Origin: Pezizomycotina sp. ARF18
Lineage: Eukaryota > Ascomycota
Reading direction: 5' to 3'
NCBI GenBank assembly: GCA_002224055.1
Contig: AZLU01000039.1
Span: forward strand, 93,501 to 157,500
DNA: 64,000 nucleotides
The translations under genes were made by a program, and so were the position numbers. The notes under the pieces were generated by a model. That model saw nothing but the letters and a program-made list of their open reading frames with translations. It did no database searches and was not told the origin of the DNA. This document shows positions 21,498 to 33,941 of the stretch, piece by piece. The stretch's first letter is position 1. Each line of letters begins with the position of its first letter.

Positions 21498-23308
21498 CTG
21501 GAGCACGACCCCGCGTATCAGTTCATGCAATATTACGACATGCGATCTTTGGATATCCTACTAAGGTCAATGGCACCCCCGGTAAAGAGGAATATGGGTA
21601 CGGTTCCGCGATTGTTAGGACGCCGCGAAAAGAGACCGACCTGAAAGAATCCAAAGATTTAGCAACCTTTTTCTATAACAATCCGGGATACGTCTGGTTC
21701 CTGGCAGAAGCCATTGGCTACGACCAACACAAATGGATAGCACTCGCGGCGCTCGTATCCAACGAATTTAAAAACAGATCTAGAGTGTATAGGGCGATCA
21801 ACGAAGAGAAAGTGCCCAGTAGAAAGCCAATTTTGCTACCCAAACACAAGCCCGAATCATCCGAGATGACGCAGGCGCAAAGGTACATGAGGAATCTAAT
21901 CTCAAATCTGAAGGGATGGTCAGAAGGGCGGGGTTTATGCACACCACGTCGCAGAAAACAGACTAGATCCCGCTGGGGAGGTCAATGCTGTCGTATCCGA
22001 GTGGCGTTAAAGACGTACAAAGCGAGCACGACGAATTAATAAAGGACTTTGCGAAACACACCGGGCGCGACTACACGAAGTCGAGATAGAGTACGCACGC
22101 CATGGATGAGGAAGTGGCAAAGAAAAAGGCTGGCGGACAAGTTAGGATCGACAACGACGAGGAATTAACTAGAAATTTGAAGCCTAAAGAAGATGAATTT
22201 TACCCGGACGTCCTGAAGGATCGCGAACTTGAAAGTGTCCTTCGCGATCTAGAAAAGGAAAGAGAGCAAGAAGAACGCGGCTCTGTCTTTTCCCCTAGTG
22301 AAGACGATATGATCAAGACGCTCCCGGATGATGAGACGTTGAATTTAGACTTCCACAATCCCGACTGAAAACGGTCCGATAAGAAGGGAATGCAGGATAC
22401 CGTGAAGGACACGATCGTCAGCCCAAGGATAATGGAGCAGTTGAACAAGAACAGAGCTCTCTACACGGAATTCGGGAGGCTGAGGAATACCGAAATTCCA
22501 AGGCGATACTTACGAGTAATCCGAACGAGAACTTCAAGCTGACTACTGAAGGCGCCGGCACTATATTGCAGTCGCCAACACGGATTTCGTCTCCAAGTCC
22601 TCGTTCGCGCACGGCTCGGTTCACCGAAGAATCAGTTCACCAAGCCATCTGGCCAGCCGTCGGGAAAGTTACCGAGGATGACAGAGAAAGGTTTGAAAAC
22701 TGACGAACAGCACATCCAATTCGTTCCTGGAGGGCCACGCCTAAACACAAACATTTTAAAATTCTCATTCAAGAGCAAGATCAGCACGAGCATGACAACG
22801 AGGAGGTCGCGAATAGAGCTGGTCCGCTTCCGAAAGAGAAAGCCGAAAGGCTAGAATCCATCCCAGCCTCTGCAGGGCAGAAGTCATCCGGAGTGAGCGT
22901 TAAAGACCGGATGTTAACGCCCTTTTTGGTATCTCTTCACCAGGGAGCGCCCAGCTTTCCTCAAAGTTGATACGTCAAAGCAAGGGACAAGCCAACCGGA
23001 TAGGAGCAGCATAACTACGAATTTGATGAGATGTTCAGAGATAACTCGGAAAGATAACCGAAAAATCTAATACTGCCAGGTTCCTGTGAGCATGGGAAAT
23101 AAGCTCGGATCGGGACAGAAGCCTCACACAACGCCGCCCTCATGGCGGTTGGGGAACAAATCCGGCAGATGGTTCCGGAAAACAATAACGAAGGACCCCG
23201 CGATCAGGAGGTGCAAAGTAACTCGGAGACTAAAGTTGATTCAGCCGTCCGCGACAGGAAATAACGGGCGAGTTGCTAGCCAACCAAGCAAATTTAAGTT
23301 GCAATGAT
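21498..23308 (+). CDS. Orphan charged hypothetical protein (frame-disrupted)
   Basis: I do not recognise this gene. A coherent plus-strand reading starts with LEHDPAYQFMQYYDMRS, shifts and continues with FGYPTKVNGTPGKEEYGYGS, KESKDLATFFYNNPGYVWFL and KWIALAALVSNEFKNRSRVY. The second part (22102-22368) is highly charged, with RDLEKEREQEERG and EDDMIKTLPDDETLNLDFH. Further pieces include RALYTEFGRLRNTEIP, SNPNENFKLTTEGAGTI and VHQAIWPAVGKVTEDDRERF. A last frame (23086-23307) is basic. No signal peptide or TM segment is evident. The protein would be about 550-600 residues and probably partly disordered. The start is unknown, and at least four breaks interrupt the frame. It could also be two adjacent genes. 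Confidence 0.45.
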
Positions 23309-23468
23309 TATCGTATAGATGGACGCTAGTGTGGATAAAATATGTTATAATCTTGGTCTTACATTTCGTAAGATTGTTTAGAAGAGATTACGTTCGAAAT
23401 ATACTTAGAGCAATTGATATAAACCTTATTATGAGTAATTATTTTCAATATATTGCCTGTGAAACTGA

Positions 23469-24604
23469 CTAGTTAGGATTTTCATAATCTCGTCGTCCTT
23501 CTGTGCATATTAGCAGTACGAGCTTCGTTCACCGAGTTTTGCGGCATTCTTGCCTTCCTCCGAAGCCACAAGCGTCACAAGGCCTGCTAACGCTGCCGCT
23601 CCACATGGCCGCATTAATCCCTTCCCTACCAAGCTCCTGCACCGCTTCATGCGCTTGCCGGTCACTAACCGTAACACTTACGCTCACAGCCTCCTTCAAC
23701 AGCGGCCAAGCGATCGTAGACACCGTGCCGCAATTCATCCCCGCCATAATCGTATCAGTCGTCTCCACTGTCACCATCTCGCCGGCACGCAAACTAGCAT
23801 TCAAGCAAGGCGCCGCAGTTGGTTCCACCGTTATCACAGCAGTACCTTACACCGACCCTCCCGCTTGTAATGTGCCACGACAGCATGCGCCAAGCTCCCA
23901 ACGCCGACGGGGCAGACGGCGGCGTCGATGCCCGCCCCGTCGGGCAGTTGCGCTTCGACTTCCTCGAATAGGTGGAATACCCCTGCGATACCCACGCCGG
24001 TACTTCCGTGTATTCGCGGAACGCGTTGTCCTGTATATGTATACCCCCGGCTGCAGCTGCCGCATCTACCGCGGCGTCGTAGTCGCCGTTTACCACGACG
24101 ACACATACGTCCGTATCCGTCGTGTTTTCTGATTTTATACGCTGCTGCGTTGCAGCGTCCATGACTAAGGGCACGTATATTTCGCATATCTGCACGGATA
24201 GTAACGCCGCCATCCTCGCCATGGCGCGACCAAAGTTACCGTCTGTTGCCGCAGTGAGTTTTATCTTTTTCGACTCCGAGCGTTGCCGTACAGCGGCTTT
24301 TAATTGCTCTAATGTCGTCGAGTTATGGGGCAACTCAAGCTCGCGGCATAGGGCTCGGAAGACGGCATAGCTTGCGCCGAGTATTTTAAAAGCAGGAAGA
24401 CCGAAGCGGACGTTCGCATTTTACGAAGACGTTCTTGAGACCGAGCTCCCTCGTTAGAGACGGTGATAGAGCGACGAGTGGTGTCGGTGCATAGGATGGC
24501 AACTGTGAATGAAGCTTTGCGGCCTCAGTCGACGAAGACGAGGATAAGGACGTCGAAAGGCGACAAGACGCCGCCGAGTGATTTGTGTAAATTGACATGG
24601 TCAT
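23469..24604 (-). CDS. Diaminopropionate ammonia-lyase-like PLP enzyme (frame-disrupted)
   Basis: Fold-type II PLP enzyme (tryptophan-synthase-beta/threonine-dehydratase superfamily), most like diaminopropionate ammonia-lyase, which splits 2,3-diaminopropionate into pyruvate and ammonia. The ATG at 24604 gives an N-terminus with LPSYAPTPLVALSPSLTREL and NVFVK. After one shift comes NVRFGLPAFKILGASYAVFR, which contains the PLP-binding Lys. Next are PHNSTTLEQLKAAV, LTAATDGNFGRAMARMA (the Asn-Phe-Gly-Arg substrate loop), QDNAFREYTEVPAWVSQGYS, DAAVCPVGVGSLAHAVVAHY (phosphate-binding loop), VTVEPTAAPCLNASLRAGE, and DTIMAGMNCGTVSTIAWPLL. The C-terminus shifts to VLLICTEGRRDYENPN and stops at 23469. 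All catalytic blocks are present, so the five or so breaks are probably sequence errors. Length, about 370 residues, fits the family. Confidence 0.9.
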
Positions 24605-25583
24605 GCCTGCACGGAAGATAGCTGTTTTTGATTGTAGGAGAGGAGTTCAGTGATCTCCGATAGATCGAGGTGTTTAAGTTTAAGCTTCGAAAACCCGCCT
24701 ATAGCGGTCGCGGAGGTGATGCGGGCTACCTATAGACTTGGCACGCAAACGGCTAGCGGCGATGACTTCGCGATGCAAGTAGAAGATCAAGTATAACATT
24801 CATCCTAGGTGTTCCGTATTGTCCAATTATCTAGTCCCTTGGTGTATCGATTCACGTAGTAAACTATAGCATTGATACATCCCCCTATTTCGGGACGGAT
24901 TTCTAAAGCACCCCTTTTCACCTACTTAGGTTTCGTTTTGACTTTAGCTGCATTAATTCTCGTTGCATTGAGGTTTCTATTCATAGATGCAATTATATAT
25001 CTATTCTAAGTCTGTCGATGGTTTGAATTGCAATTTTTAAGTGCAAAATCTTATATTATATTTAATGTCACTGTAAAGCGCAAGCTTATCATTCGCGAGC
25101 GCGATAAAACCTCGACTAAATAAACAACCTACAGTATCGTCACGAGTTTCCGGTATACTAGGGATTCACGCCGCGTTAACTCAATCAGACGAAATGAAAC
25201 ATTGAAATTGAGTATAATGAAGTTGTTACATTATTTTATAGAAACTAAGAAAATCCCCAAGGTATTTTGTAGTAAGGTATTTATCTATAGGTCAGAATCA
25301 AGAAAGATATCATGACATTATTACAAAAGAAAAGTATGAAAAGAAACAGAAAACATGCCAAAAATGCTGTATAACATCAGAAGAAAGACGAGAATATCAC
25401 AATCTATATGTTTTACACCATTGTCTTAAAAACCCGAGATGCTTCAAACAAAATCAAAAACTTTTAGTGTTTCCCCCAAAATGCAGTGTGATGCATTACC
25501 AGATGCCAGTTGTTGTGGACGACCTTGCGCTATTATTATTATTATTGAATAAAAAGAAGACAGAGCGCGTTTAAGGGAAAGGC
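24605..25583. other. Intergenic, AT-rich
   Basis: About 1 kb between two minus-strand genes. The first part is the probable promoter of the ammonia-lyase. The part 25444-25583 overlaps apparent frames that are 3' continuations or shadows of the next gene. A short ATT/TTA trinucleotide run is at 25531-25548. No other feature is seen. Confidence 0.5.
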
Positions 25584-27771
25584 TCAGCGCACCACCTGAC
25601 CTGCGGAGGTGCCTTTCCGGATCCGAACCTGGGACCGGGCGTGCAGCCACCTCGCGTTATCAATAACAACGAGCGTTCCATCCTTCAAGTAATCCGGGCG
25701 GAAAACGCCAACAAGATCCTTCCTCTTCTCGAGAACTTCATCGAGTTCGTCAAGTGCAGCAGCGGCGCGGGGCGTACGGGGTTCCATAATATCCCTCCTG
25801 AACCTCATCTTAATAACACCCTCGGGAGTCTCCTCCAGCAGCGCGCCGACGGCGTAATCTTCACCCTTGTAGAACTCGTGCGGGACTTCGATGTCGAACT
25901 CCGGAGCCTTAAGCGCCTCGATGGTAGACTGCGAGAGATTCGCGACGAGTTCGTCGATGTTGAGAACGCTCAGGTGGCCACCGCCGAAGCGGTCCGCGTG
26001 GACGACATGCAGAGCGAAGAAGCGGGGCGGGTTAGGATCGAACGAGCAGTCCGTGTGCCAGGGGAATACGTTCATAGTCTCGGACCTCGCGAGGGGTTTT
26101 CGGCAGTGGACTTGACGCCGTGACGGGTTTTACGTCCCAGAGCCAGCCGCGGGTGAGCGAGTGGTCGACGGGGAGGCCGTGTCCGTGCATAGCGTGCAAT
26201 CCGTCGCGGACGAGGTGGACGAGGTAGTCAGACTCAGGATCGGCGAAGTCGACGTCGACGATTGCGAGGCCGGTGGAGTGTAAGTCGTCGACGATGCGCT
26301 GGACGTGAGCGGGGTCAGAAGCGTCGGAGAGGGAAGTAGCCTGGATGCGGTTCGGTGGGTAAGGCGGGTGGGATTGCCGCGGGCGAAAATCTCAGCGCCG
26401 GCGGCGTCGGTGACGGGTGCCATCCACGTGCTCCCGTGGAGAGAGCGCAGAGGTCGGAGGCGGAGGTTCGCATGGTCCGTAGCCGCAGAAGGAACCGTTG
26501 ACGGAGAAGTACGTGCCGACGAGCGGCCAGGAGACGTTGCGGGGACCGCCGAGCTTTGTGGGGGCGAGGATCATCTCGTAGAGGCGCTGGTGCACGCGGC
26601 GCTGGAGGACGTGCGGCTGGCCGGAAGTGAGGAGTCGGTCCATTCTTCCTCGGAGACGTCGGCGCCGAAATGATACCCTCGCCTTTACCGCGGCCGGCGG
26701 GCTTGAACAGCCACTCGTGGCGGTCAGAGGCGGCCTTACGGTAGGCGTCAGTTCCTGAAGGCAGGATTCGGCGATACCCCTGCGGAGGCGGCGGCCTGGA
26801 GGTCCGTGAGGACACCGCGGTAGATCAAGTTATCGATCTCCTGGGTGATGATGGCGAGCATACGCTTGTCGTGGGCGAAGAAGATGGTGCGGAGGTCATT
26901 GAAGTGTGCGCGGACGGCGAGCTGCTTGATCATCTCGACGTCGAGCTTCATCATCTCATCCTGGTGGAGCTCGAGGACGAGCTGGTGGATTCCTCGCAGG
27001 TAGTAGTGTCGATGACTCTGTACCGGTCTTGGACTCAGCCGAAGCGACGAGCTCGAGTTCTTCGGGGGCGATGAAGCGGACTCCAGCGCCGGCCTTGAAG
27101 AGCGCAAGATCGTAACCGTGCTCGCGGCCCTTGACGACGTAGACCTTCTTGTCCTTGTTGAACGGCTTAGCGAAGGCAGCAGCGAAGTTAACGGCGGCAG
27201 ATACATTTGCTGCGAAGCCTTGCCGGACTGTGCGTAACCCTCGCGGAGGTAGTCCTGCAGGATATCGCAGAGGAGGCCACCGTGGAACGGGAACCTAGCG
27301 TTGATCTCGCAGATTTAGCAACAGTGCCCTTCTCATCGCCGTCGATCAAGAAATCCGGTCTCCAGCTTCCGGTCCTGTTGTAGTAATCAGGAAGCTGCTC
27401 CTGTAGCCAAACGAGGACCTGCTGGATCTTAGGATCGACGGGAATGCGCTCGTAGAACTTGGACTCCTCGTCGTCCACCACCTGGTAATAATGTCAGCGA
27501 CGGCGGCGTGAAGGCCATTGCTCAGCTGCTGAGTGTCCTTGATGAACTGAGGAGAGATGAAGATCGGGTTAGGGTTGGCCTGGAGGTAAGTGTACTCCGT
27601 CGCGGACTTGTACTTGGTATCATTCTTGGTATCGGTGATGTCGATGCGGGACGGGAAGTGGTGGAAGTGCTCGAGTGAGTCCATCGACTCTAGCGAACCG
27701 GACGCCGAGTAAGGCGAGACGGTCTGGTACATGTTCTCGTCAATGCGACGTTCGACGAATAGCGAAGGCAT
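25584..27771 (-). CDS. Two-domain protein: ATP-grasp-like N-terminus and TauD/TfdA dioxygenase C-terminus
   Basis: The ATG at 27771 begins a reading of about 720 residues. The N-terminal part has NPNPIFISPQFIKDTQQLSN, KIQQVLVWLQEQLPDYYNRT, EINARFPFHGGLLCDILQDY, VYVVKGREHGYDLALFKAGA, RTIFFAHDKRMLAIITQEID and EWLFKPAGRGKGEGI. The last is a Lys/Gly-rich loop like the ATP-grasp nucleotide loop, followed by VLQRRVHQRLYEM and LVGTYFSVNGSFCGYG. The C-terminal part has TGLAIVDVDFADPESDYLV, then NVFPWHTDCSFDPNPPRFFA with the HxD iron ligands, DRFGGG, and DGTLVVIDNARWLHARSQV with the distal His. A DPERHLRR block follows in the next frame. It is an Fe(II)/2-oxoglutarate dioxygenase fold; the substrate is unknown. 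Such fused fungal proteins exist, but I know of no assigned reaction. The last break looks like one G missing from the codons for RHLRRVRW near 25603. Confidence 0.8.
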
Positions 27772-30700
27772 TGTTGGAGATGTATGTGTGTATAAGTCTG
27801 AGGGTATATGGTGAATGTAAAGATAGACGTGACGACCTCTTATATAAGATGAAGACGTCTCAGTTGAAGAGAGAAACTAGGATTCGCGTATAGTTCGTGA
27901 ACGTGATAGGATATGTAATTCGAACTGCTGGCGCTTGATATCACGATTGGATAGAGCTGAAGCTAAAATAGTATTAAGTAGGTTGCGATATTGCGATCAA
28001 GGGTACGGGGATTGTTTTGCGATAGAGGTGGGTAAGATAGTGAGCTAATGAAGAAGTTGAAGATGAGTATTGAGGATGATGAGGATGGCGATGACGATAA
28101 CGAGAATGGCTAGTCGAGAGGAAGACGGCTGTCTATTTGTATTAGACGAGGAGGGAATTGATGCTAGTGCAGTAACATCCATTAATGCAGTATCCCTAGA
28201 ATATCACCGCTTAACGTCGAGAAATACCAAGCACGTTTCGTTAAAGTGAAAGGATTTTTCAAAAAAGAAAATACTGAAGAAAATTCACGCTAAACATTTC
28301 GGTCAATTAAAATCTACGTATTGGGGACCGAAAACTTTCTCCCCTTCCGTCTTACTCTTGTACTGTACCGATATCCTGGAAAAAATGAAGTTAAAATGTT
28401 GTGCACTCTAGCAATTTTGAAGAAGAAACTATAGCAAGGATACAACGTACTTGAGCGGTGGTTTGTGGTAAGTGAATGTACCCAGTATAATAAAACATCC
28501 ATAGCAGAAAATGCTATCCTTCGGTGCTTGGCATCTTCTCGACCTCCTGCCCATTTCAGCAATGTTATTTCAAAACAGTCTCGATCTTAATCAAGTACCT
28601 GTTAATATTTGAATGGTATGATTATAGTAAAAACTCCAGTGGTATATGCCAATTAGTACGTTCCGGCGGAGGGTGTTTTATGGCGGGAGCATTCCTCGAG
28701 GGAATGCCGTAATTGGGAGCGAAAGGTTAAGCAGTCCCGCAGAGTTGGGTGTCCTACGTCCACAAGTGTGCTACTGTAGCATGATGAAGAGCTAGGCAGC
28801 ACGGAGTATGCTTTGATGGGCGGGATTGTTCAAAAAGTATGAAACAATTAAAGAGAAGGGGGAAAAAAAGGAATTTTTTTTGCAATCAGTCCAGACTGAT
28901 TATCCATAAATCTTAGCCTTGGTTCGCATATGCAAGCCAGGAACGGGGTGGGTGTATTGGCATTGGTATGAAGAACGACGTTGTGAAAAAAGAAAAGAAA
29001 GAAAGTCGAAGAGAAAAAAGAAAAAAAGAAAAGAAAAAAAAACGTGGATCTGCCGAGTGCTACGCTAATAACGTTAGCTTTAAATCAACATGATTGAATG
29101 AACCAGTGGGATCTATGTGATGCTGCAATGTAAGGTAAATTACATTGCTTCATTAGGATTGGGGGGGGGTTTGTTAAGGGGTGATATGCGCGCGGTGGTG
29201 TGTGGTGTGTATCTGGCCCCACGGACCCACGGTGCTTCCGCTGCTTCCCGTGTTTTCGCTTCGGGAACTTTCTAATACCTCCGGCAAGAAAGTATAAGTC
29301 CTGATGGAGTATTAACAAAGTGAAAAATTCTCTCTCGAAAAACACTCCCATGGATGTATGTATGGTGTGAGACGGCGAGAGTCGTAAGCATCCCTAGAGG
29401 TATCCAATTGCGTACCCCGGTCGCGTAAAAATTTATTTCCCTCCCTTTCCACTCTATTGGATAGGTCCTGAAGGTATTGTCCAGGAGCGCAGCCTTACGC
29501 TCCACTTCCGGGAGTGCTTTGCAGAATGACGGTTGTGGCTTTATTGGTACCATCCTTCGTAAAAAGAGGGCATTGTATGCAAGCGAGATGAGGAAAAAAA
29601 AAAAAAAAGTTCAACCTTTATACTTAGAGTACGTACTCTCTCTCAGCTCGGGTTCCTCGTCTGCGCTCGATGAGGTTGCATGTGAGAAATAAGGATACCC
29701 TTGACCTATCCCGAGAAATAAGCAAATAATACTTGCTAAAATGCGCCACTATTAGCTTAAGATCCAAGCTTTTTTTGGGATGTATCTGCAGGGACTTAAC
29801 GAGCGCGAGAAACTACAAAGGAAAAAGAAAAGAAGGGGAAAGTGAGAGAGATGATGAAATGATTGAGAAGGGTGCTAGAAGAGTAAAGGGTCATGGATCC
29901 AAAATAGGTCCGCGGGGAGGACATCCAAATTTAGAAACATTTCAGCGTTGTGTTACCACGCAGAGACAACAGATATACTTTTTGTTTCTGATGGATGCTG
30001 ATAAGTCCCCTGCTGGCTAAAAACAAAACTTACAAGCAAAAAGCATTACTACGCAGTAGGAGAAGACAGATCGATTGAGCAACACTAGGAAGGCTAGAAA
30101 TGTACTCACAGCGACTTAAAGAAATGGTAATGGATATTCCTGTGTCATCCTCAGGGTAGAGTCGCCGAAAACCACTCGATGTAAATATCTTCGGCATGGA
30201 AATGGAAAGGCCAAGCTAAATTAAGCGGGGTCGACGCCTCGATAGCAGGAAGGAAGAAAGTGAAAATCCCTTATCAATCGATATAGGTATCAATCGGTTA
30301 GAGAATCTCGGGAGCCTCCAGAATCACGCCCCTTTCAAGCAATTGAAGAACTCTTCGTGTTTACCCTGAACGGGTTGACGAAGACGAGGAACGTGCCGCT
30401 TAGTGTTCCGGTATTAACCGCGGAAGCGCCACAATTCATTCTGGATATCGCCGCATGTGCATCCTAGATTTAGGACTATATATTCGCTTTTATTCAACCG
30501 AGACATTCAAAGGGCTGCAGAAACATCTTTTTGTTAGCAGGGAAACGCAAAATAAACTATACTTTCTTGATGTTTCAAAACACGCAATAAGAAAGAAGAA
30601 AAGGGGGCATGGTTATTAGGTCTGAGGGTTTAAAGACAAAAGGAGAATTCCGAATGCGAGCCTCCAACGGCGAGGACCAAAGCTTCAAGAGCGTGTCTCT

Positions 30701-31556
30701 TTTCAGCCCCTGACGTTATACGTAGGCCAAGCTTCCTCGCTCGCTTTGAACACCCGAAAGGGGAATTCTTCCAGAAGGAAAATGGCTACTTTAAAAGTCG
30801 AACCAGGAGCTGGTCTGAGTTCCTGGATTCCTTTCCCATCCTTGCTATCTTCTTTCTTTTTTCTTTTTCTCTCTGGGAAGAAAATATTTGTCTTGCGCAG
30901 ATAATGAGTATTTTTCTTTTGGCGAAGGATATTCTAAAAAGTTTCCGCAGCTCCTCGATCAACGACACTTGGTCGATCAAAAGCCGTTTGAAGACTAAGC
31001 CATCCGAGACAGCGTATGGTCTCGGATATTGTCGACTGGGCAATCCCTAAATCGAAAAGAAAGGCGAGTTCCCAGCTTCTGAAGAGAAAAAAGGAAGCTG
31101 TAGTTAAAGAAAAGTTTTTCTTTTTTTTTTTTTTTCGTCAAAGTACCACACTGAAATTGAGGTAATGGGAAGATCGTTGAACGGGTGTCCACTGGGCGGT
31201 TCGCGGAACATTGAGAAAGGGTGTTCGTGTGTTTGCTCGTATTGATGATATTGAGATGATAGGATGATTATCTACCTTCGTTCCATTTCTCTTCCAGCTT
31301 CCCGATCTCTCAAGCTCTGTAGAGATAAGATTAAACCGCAACTTGAGTGCTCAGCTCCTCCTAGAGGGTTTTCCTCGAGGAACCGTCCCGAACGCCAAAC
31401 AATAGGAGTCTGATTGACATGTCTCGAAAGAATCTTCCCTGCTAAACCTGCGACAGCGGTTAACGACGGTCGAATGCCCGTAAGCAAATTTTTCTTCTTG
31501 ATATCCTCACTTATTTTTTTTTTTTTTATTTTTTATATAAATGCTTTCCTTGTTTT
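27772..31556. other. Gene-poor 3.8 kb block
   Basis: The first 300 bases are the promoter of the fused dioxygenase. Other short frames lack motifs. Purine-rich AAGAAAA tracts lie at 28986-29042, and a run of nine G at 29161-29169. A 60-residue open stretch near 30315-30460 reads EELFVFTLNGLTKTRNVPLS then VLTAEAPQFILDIAACAS and looks protein-like, but it is isolated and unrecognised. A minus frame at 29553-29272 is open for 93 codons without a known domain. No RNA gene was found. Confidence 0.45.
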
Positions 31557-33352
31557 CTATCTTGAATACCATTCAAACTTCGGAATGAAATGACTGACAG
31601 GCGGAACGTAGTACAAAGGTTTCTGCCACGTTTCATTATCGCAAATCCTCCAGAATATTCCTGGATTGTGAATGGTGAAACCCTTGAACGGAGTAACCGC
31701 GGTACCAAAGGGCATTGAGGCACGAAGCATATCCGTGATCCCGGTTCTTGGACCATGATTGCGAAGCCACGATAGAAGTTTCTGTAAAATTGCGGTAATA
31801 TCGCACTTTGTAGTTGTATTCCTTTTAGCTTTGGTGAGACTTGTTCAACTTTTTTTTTTTTTTTTTTTTTCTTGAATCGTCGACCGTGGAAAAACCCGTT
31901 CCGGAAGCATTTGTGAGGAAGTGTCTGGTCCCGAGTCTGTTCACTTGGTAGCACTCGGTGATATATCAGCAGACAACTACCGAGCAAGCTGAAATAAAGT
32001 GTCGTGACAGGCGACGGACGTAGCACTTATCTTTCGGCTTGTCTCGGTCGGATGAATGAGAAGCTTTTCGGAAGCTGTTGACAGCTACCAAGACGGCGTA
32101 TAGATACTCCTTGGGAACTATACTTCTGACTTGAATTTCAACGAGTCTTGGAAATGCTCAGCATTTTCTCGGCGAGGTAGTTCCTATACCTGACATCATA
32201 GATATCTTCGAAATAAATCCATGCAGCGCAGCCCTATGCCGTGTAAGGCTCGTTGAGATAATTGAAAAATTTTCTCTGCTTGACAGCGCTGATATGATAG
32301 GTCTGTCCTTATCGTCCAATGTTGGAATGTCAAGATCATATGCAGAATCTTCCATGTTCCTCGGAGTATTCTTTACTAATACGGCCGTTCTCCGTGGCGC
32401 GTTGTAGCACCAACTAACAGCCAAGCCTCGTCCCGTTCATGCGAATCAAACGGTCGGCTGTCGGGTCAACGTGAATGCAGCCTGCGGTTTCAAAAGAATT
32501 CTTAGGATGACCACGTTCGTGCCCTGGAGTCCTTGGAATGTGAATTGACGCAATTATTACCGTGAGGTATAGGGTGATATAATCCAATGAGCTCGCCGGA
32601 CCTTCCCATGCAAGGTTTGACTCACAGCATTTATCTCAAAAATCCAACAAGCCTTTACGGATGTAAACATTTGCCGCTCTTGGTATCCTTGATAATGCTT
32701 AAGAACTGCATGCTCCGAAGTGAAAGTGTCGAGAAATCTCTTTACTTCCTTAAAAATGCCAACTTGCCCCGAAGCTTGTGTCGTGGTACGTTGTCCCTCT
32801 TGATGCCTAACTATGAGCGGTTGTTTCATCCCCATCTCCCGGCCCGCAAGTGCGTGTTGGATTATGCCCGAAGGGGAGTTGTTGAACGCCTAGACCATGC
32901 GGATGCTTGGAGATTATGCGCTGTGCTTTGTTGTGAGGTATCCCAGGAAAATGCCTTGGCGAGATTAATGGCTTGCTGGGAGTGAACTTCGCTGCGAGGA
33001 TTGTCGATGAGCTCGGGAGGTTAACTTTCTGCCGGTGGAATGTAAGATTTTTCGAGACCTAGGATAGACTGTTAGTGCTGGTGATCTGAGGAAATGCTTG
33101 AGGATGATCGTGGTGCAGCCGTGAGGATAAGGAAAATGAAAGTCGCTTCGAGGATGAGCCTAAGGACCAGCGGGAGAAGAGGGCCGAGGAGGATGATACC
33201 GAGGGCGAAAATGAGGAGTCCGAGGAAGACGAAGTAGAAAAAGAAGCAGAATAATCTTGCTATGGAGGGCCAAAGATCGTGAATCCTTGTGCTGGGTGTT
33301 GATATCAAGTAGGCTGTTGTCGAGCTGCGGTGATCTTCGATAGAAAGCGCAT
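31557..33352 (-). CDS. Orphan protein with N-terminal hydrophobic segments (frame-disrupted)
   Basis: I do not recognise this gene. An ATG at 33352, after one shift, leads into TRIHDLWPSIARLFCFFFYF and a long hydrophobic stretch to LRLILEATFIFLIL, which could be two membrane segments. Downstream pieces on the same strand look like real protein in changing frames: IFKEVKRFLDTFTSEHAVLK, YDLDIPTLDDKDRPIISA, WIYFEDIYDVRYRNYLAEKM and, near the end, ITAILQKLLSWLRNHGPRTG then LRASMPFGTAVTPFKGFTIH and YYVPPVSHFIPKFEWYSR before a stop at 31557. A T-tract at 31849-31870 (plus strand) lies in the middle and may be in an intron. A plus-strand frame (32587-32985) competes over part of the region, so strand and extent are tentative. 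Confidence 0.4.
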
Positions 33353-33415
33353 GGGACAGAGAGCTTGGAATCGTGCAGTCTGCTTTCTCTTATAACGGCC
33401 TAGTAGGAATGTATT

Positions 33416-33520
33416 GAAGTGATGATGAAGGTGATGAAGGTGATGAAGGTGCGTGAAAGGTGACGGTGAAGGTCAATGCTGAAGACGACGATAGTGGTGA
33501 AGGTGACGATGCCCAGGAAA
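33416..33520. repeat. GATGAAGGT-type short repeat
   Basis: Imperfect GATGAAGGT/GGTGAAGGT units repeat over about 100 bases beside the tetranucleotide tract that follows. Both probably lie in the divergent promoter region between 33.35 and 33.8 kb. Confidence 0.7.
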
Positions 33521-33608
33521 AGTGGAATATTGGTGTTGAAGCTATTTGAAGTTATTTGAACCCATCGCGGGAAATTTGTTTGTAATATTGTTTTAGGAAG
33601 TAGTTGTG

Positions 33609-33777
<169 letters not shown>

Positions 33778-33941
33778 AATTTCTCAGCGTCGTCAAATCC
33801 TCATGATCAGTGATGAACAACGATCGAACTTCTAATAAACGACGACCTCGCAAGTATCGCAATCAAGCCTTATCTTTCTTACCATCGCCATCGCCATCCT
33901 CATCGCCGACTCTCGAGCTACTCATTCAACCCTCAAAGGCA

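Noticed and set aside
23503-24132. A 209-codon plus-strand frame
   Set aside because: Antisense to the diaminopropionate ammonia-lyase, whose PLP motifs are clear; the plus product is Arg/Pro/Ser-rich without motifs.
25641-26123. A 160-codon plus-strand frame
   Set aside because: Antisense shadow of the TauD domain, where the minus strand holds the iron-binding HxD.
28720-28800. Possible 5S rRNA-like phrase near 28.74 kb (TTAAGCAGTCCCGC...GTTGGGT)
   Set aside because: The rest of the 5S consensus and its internal promoter elements are absent.
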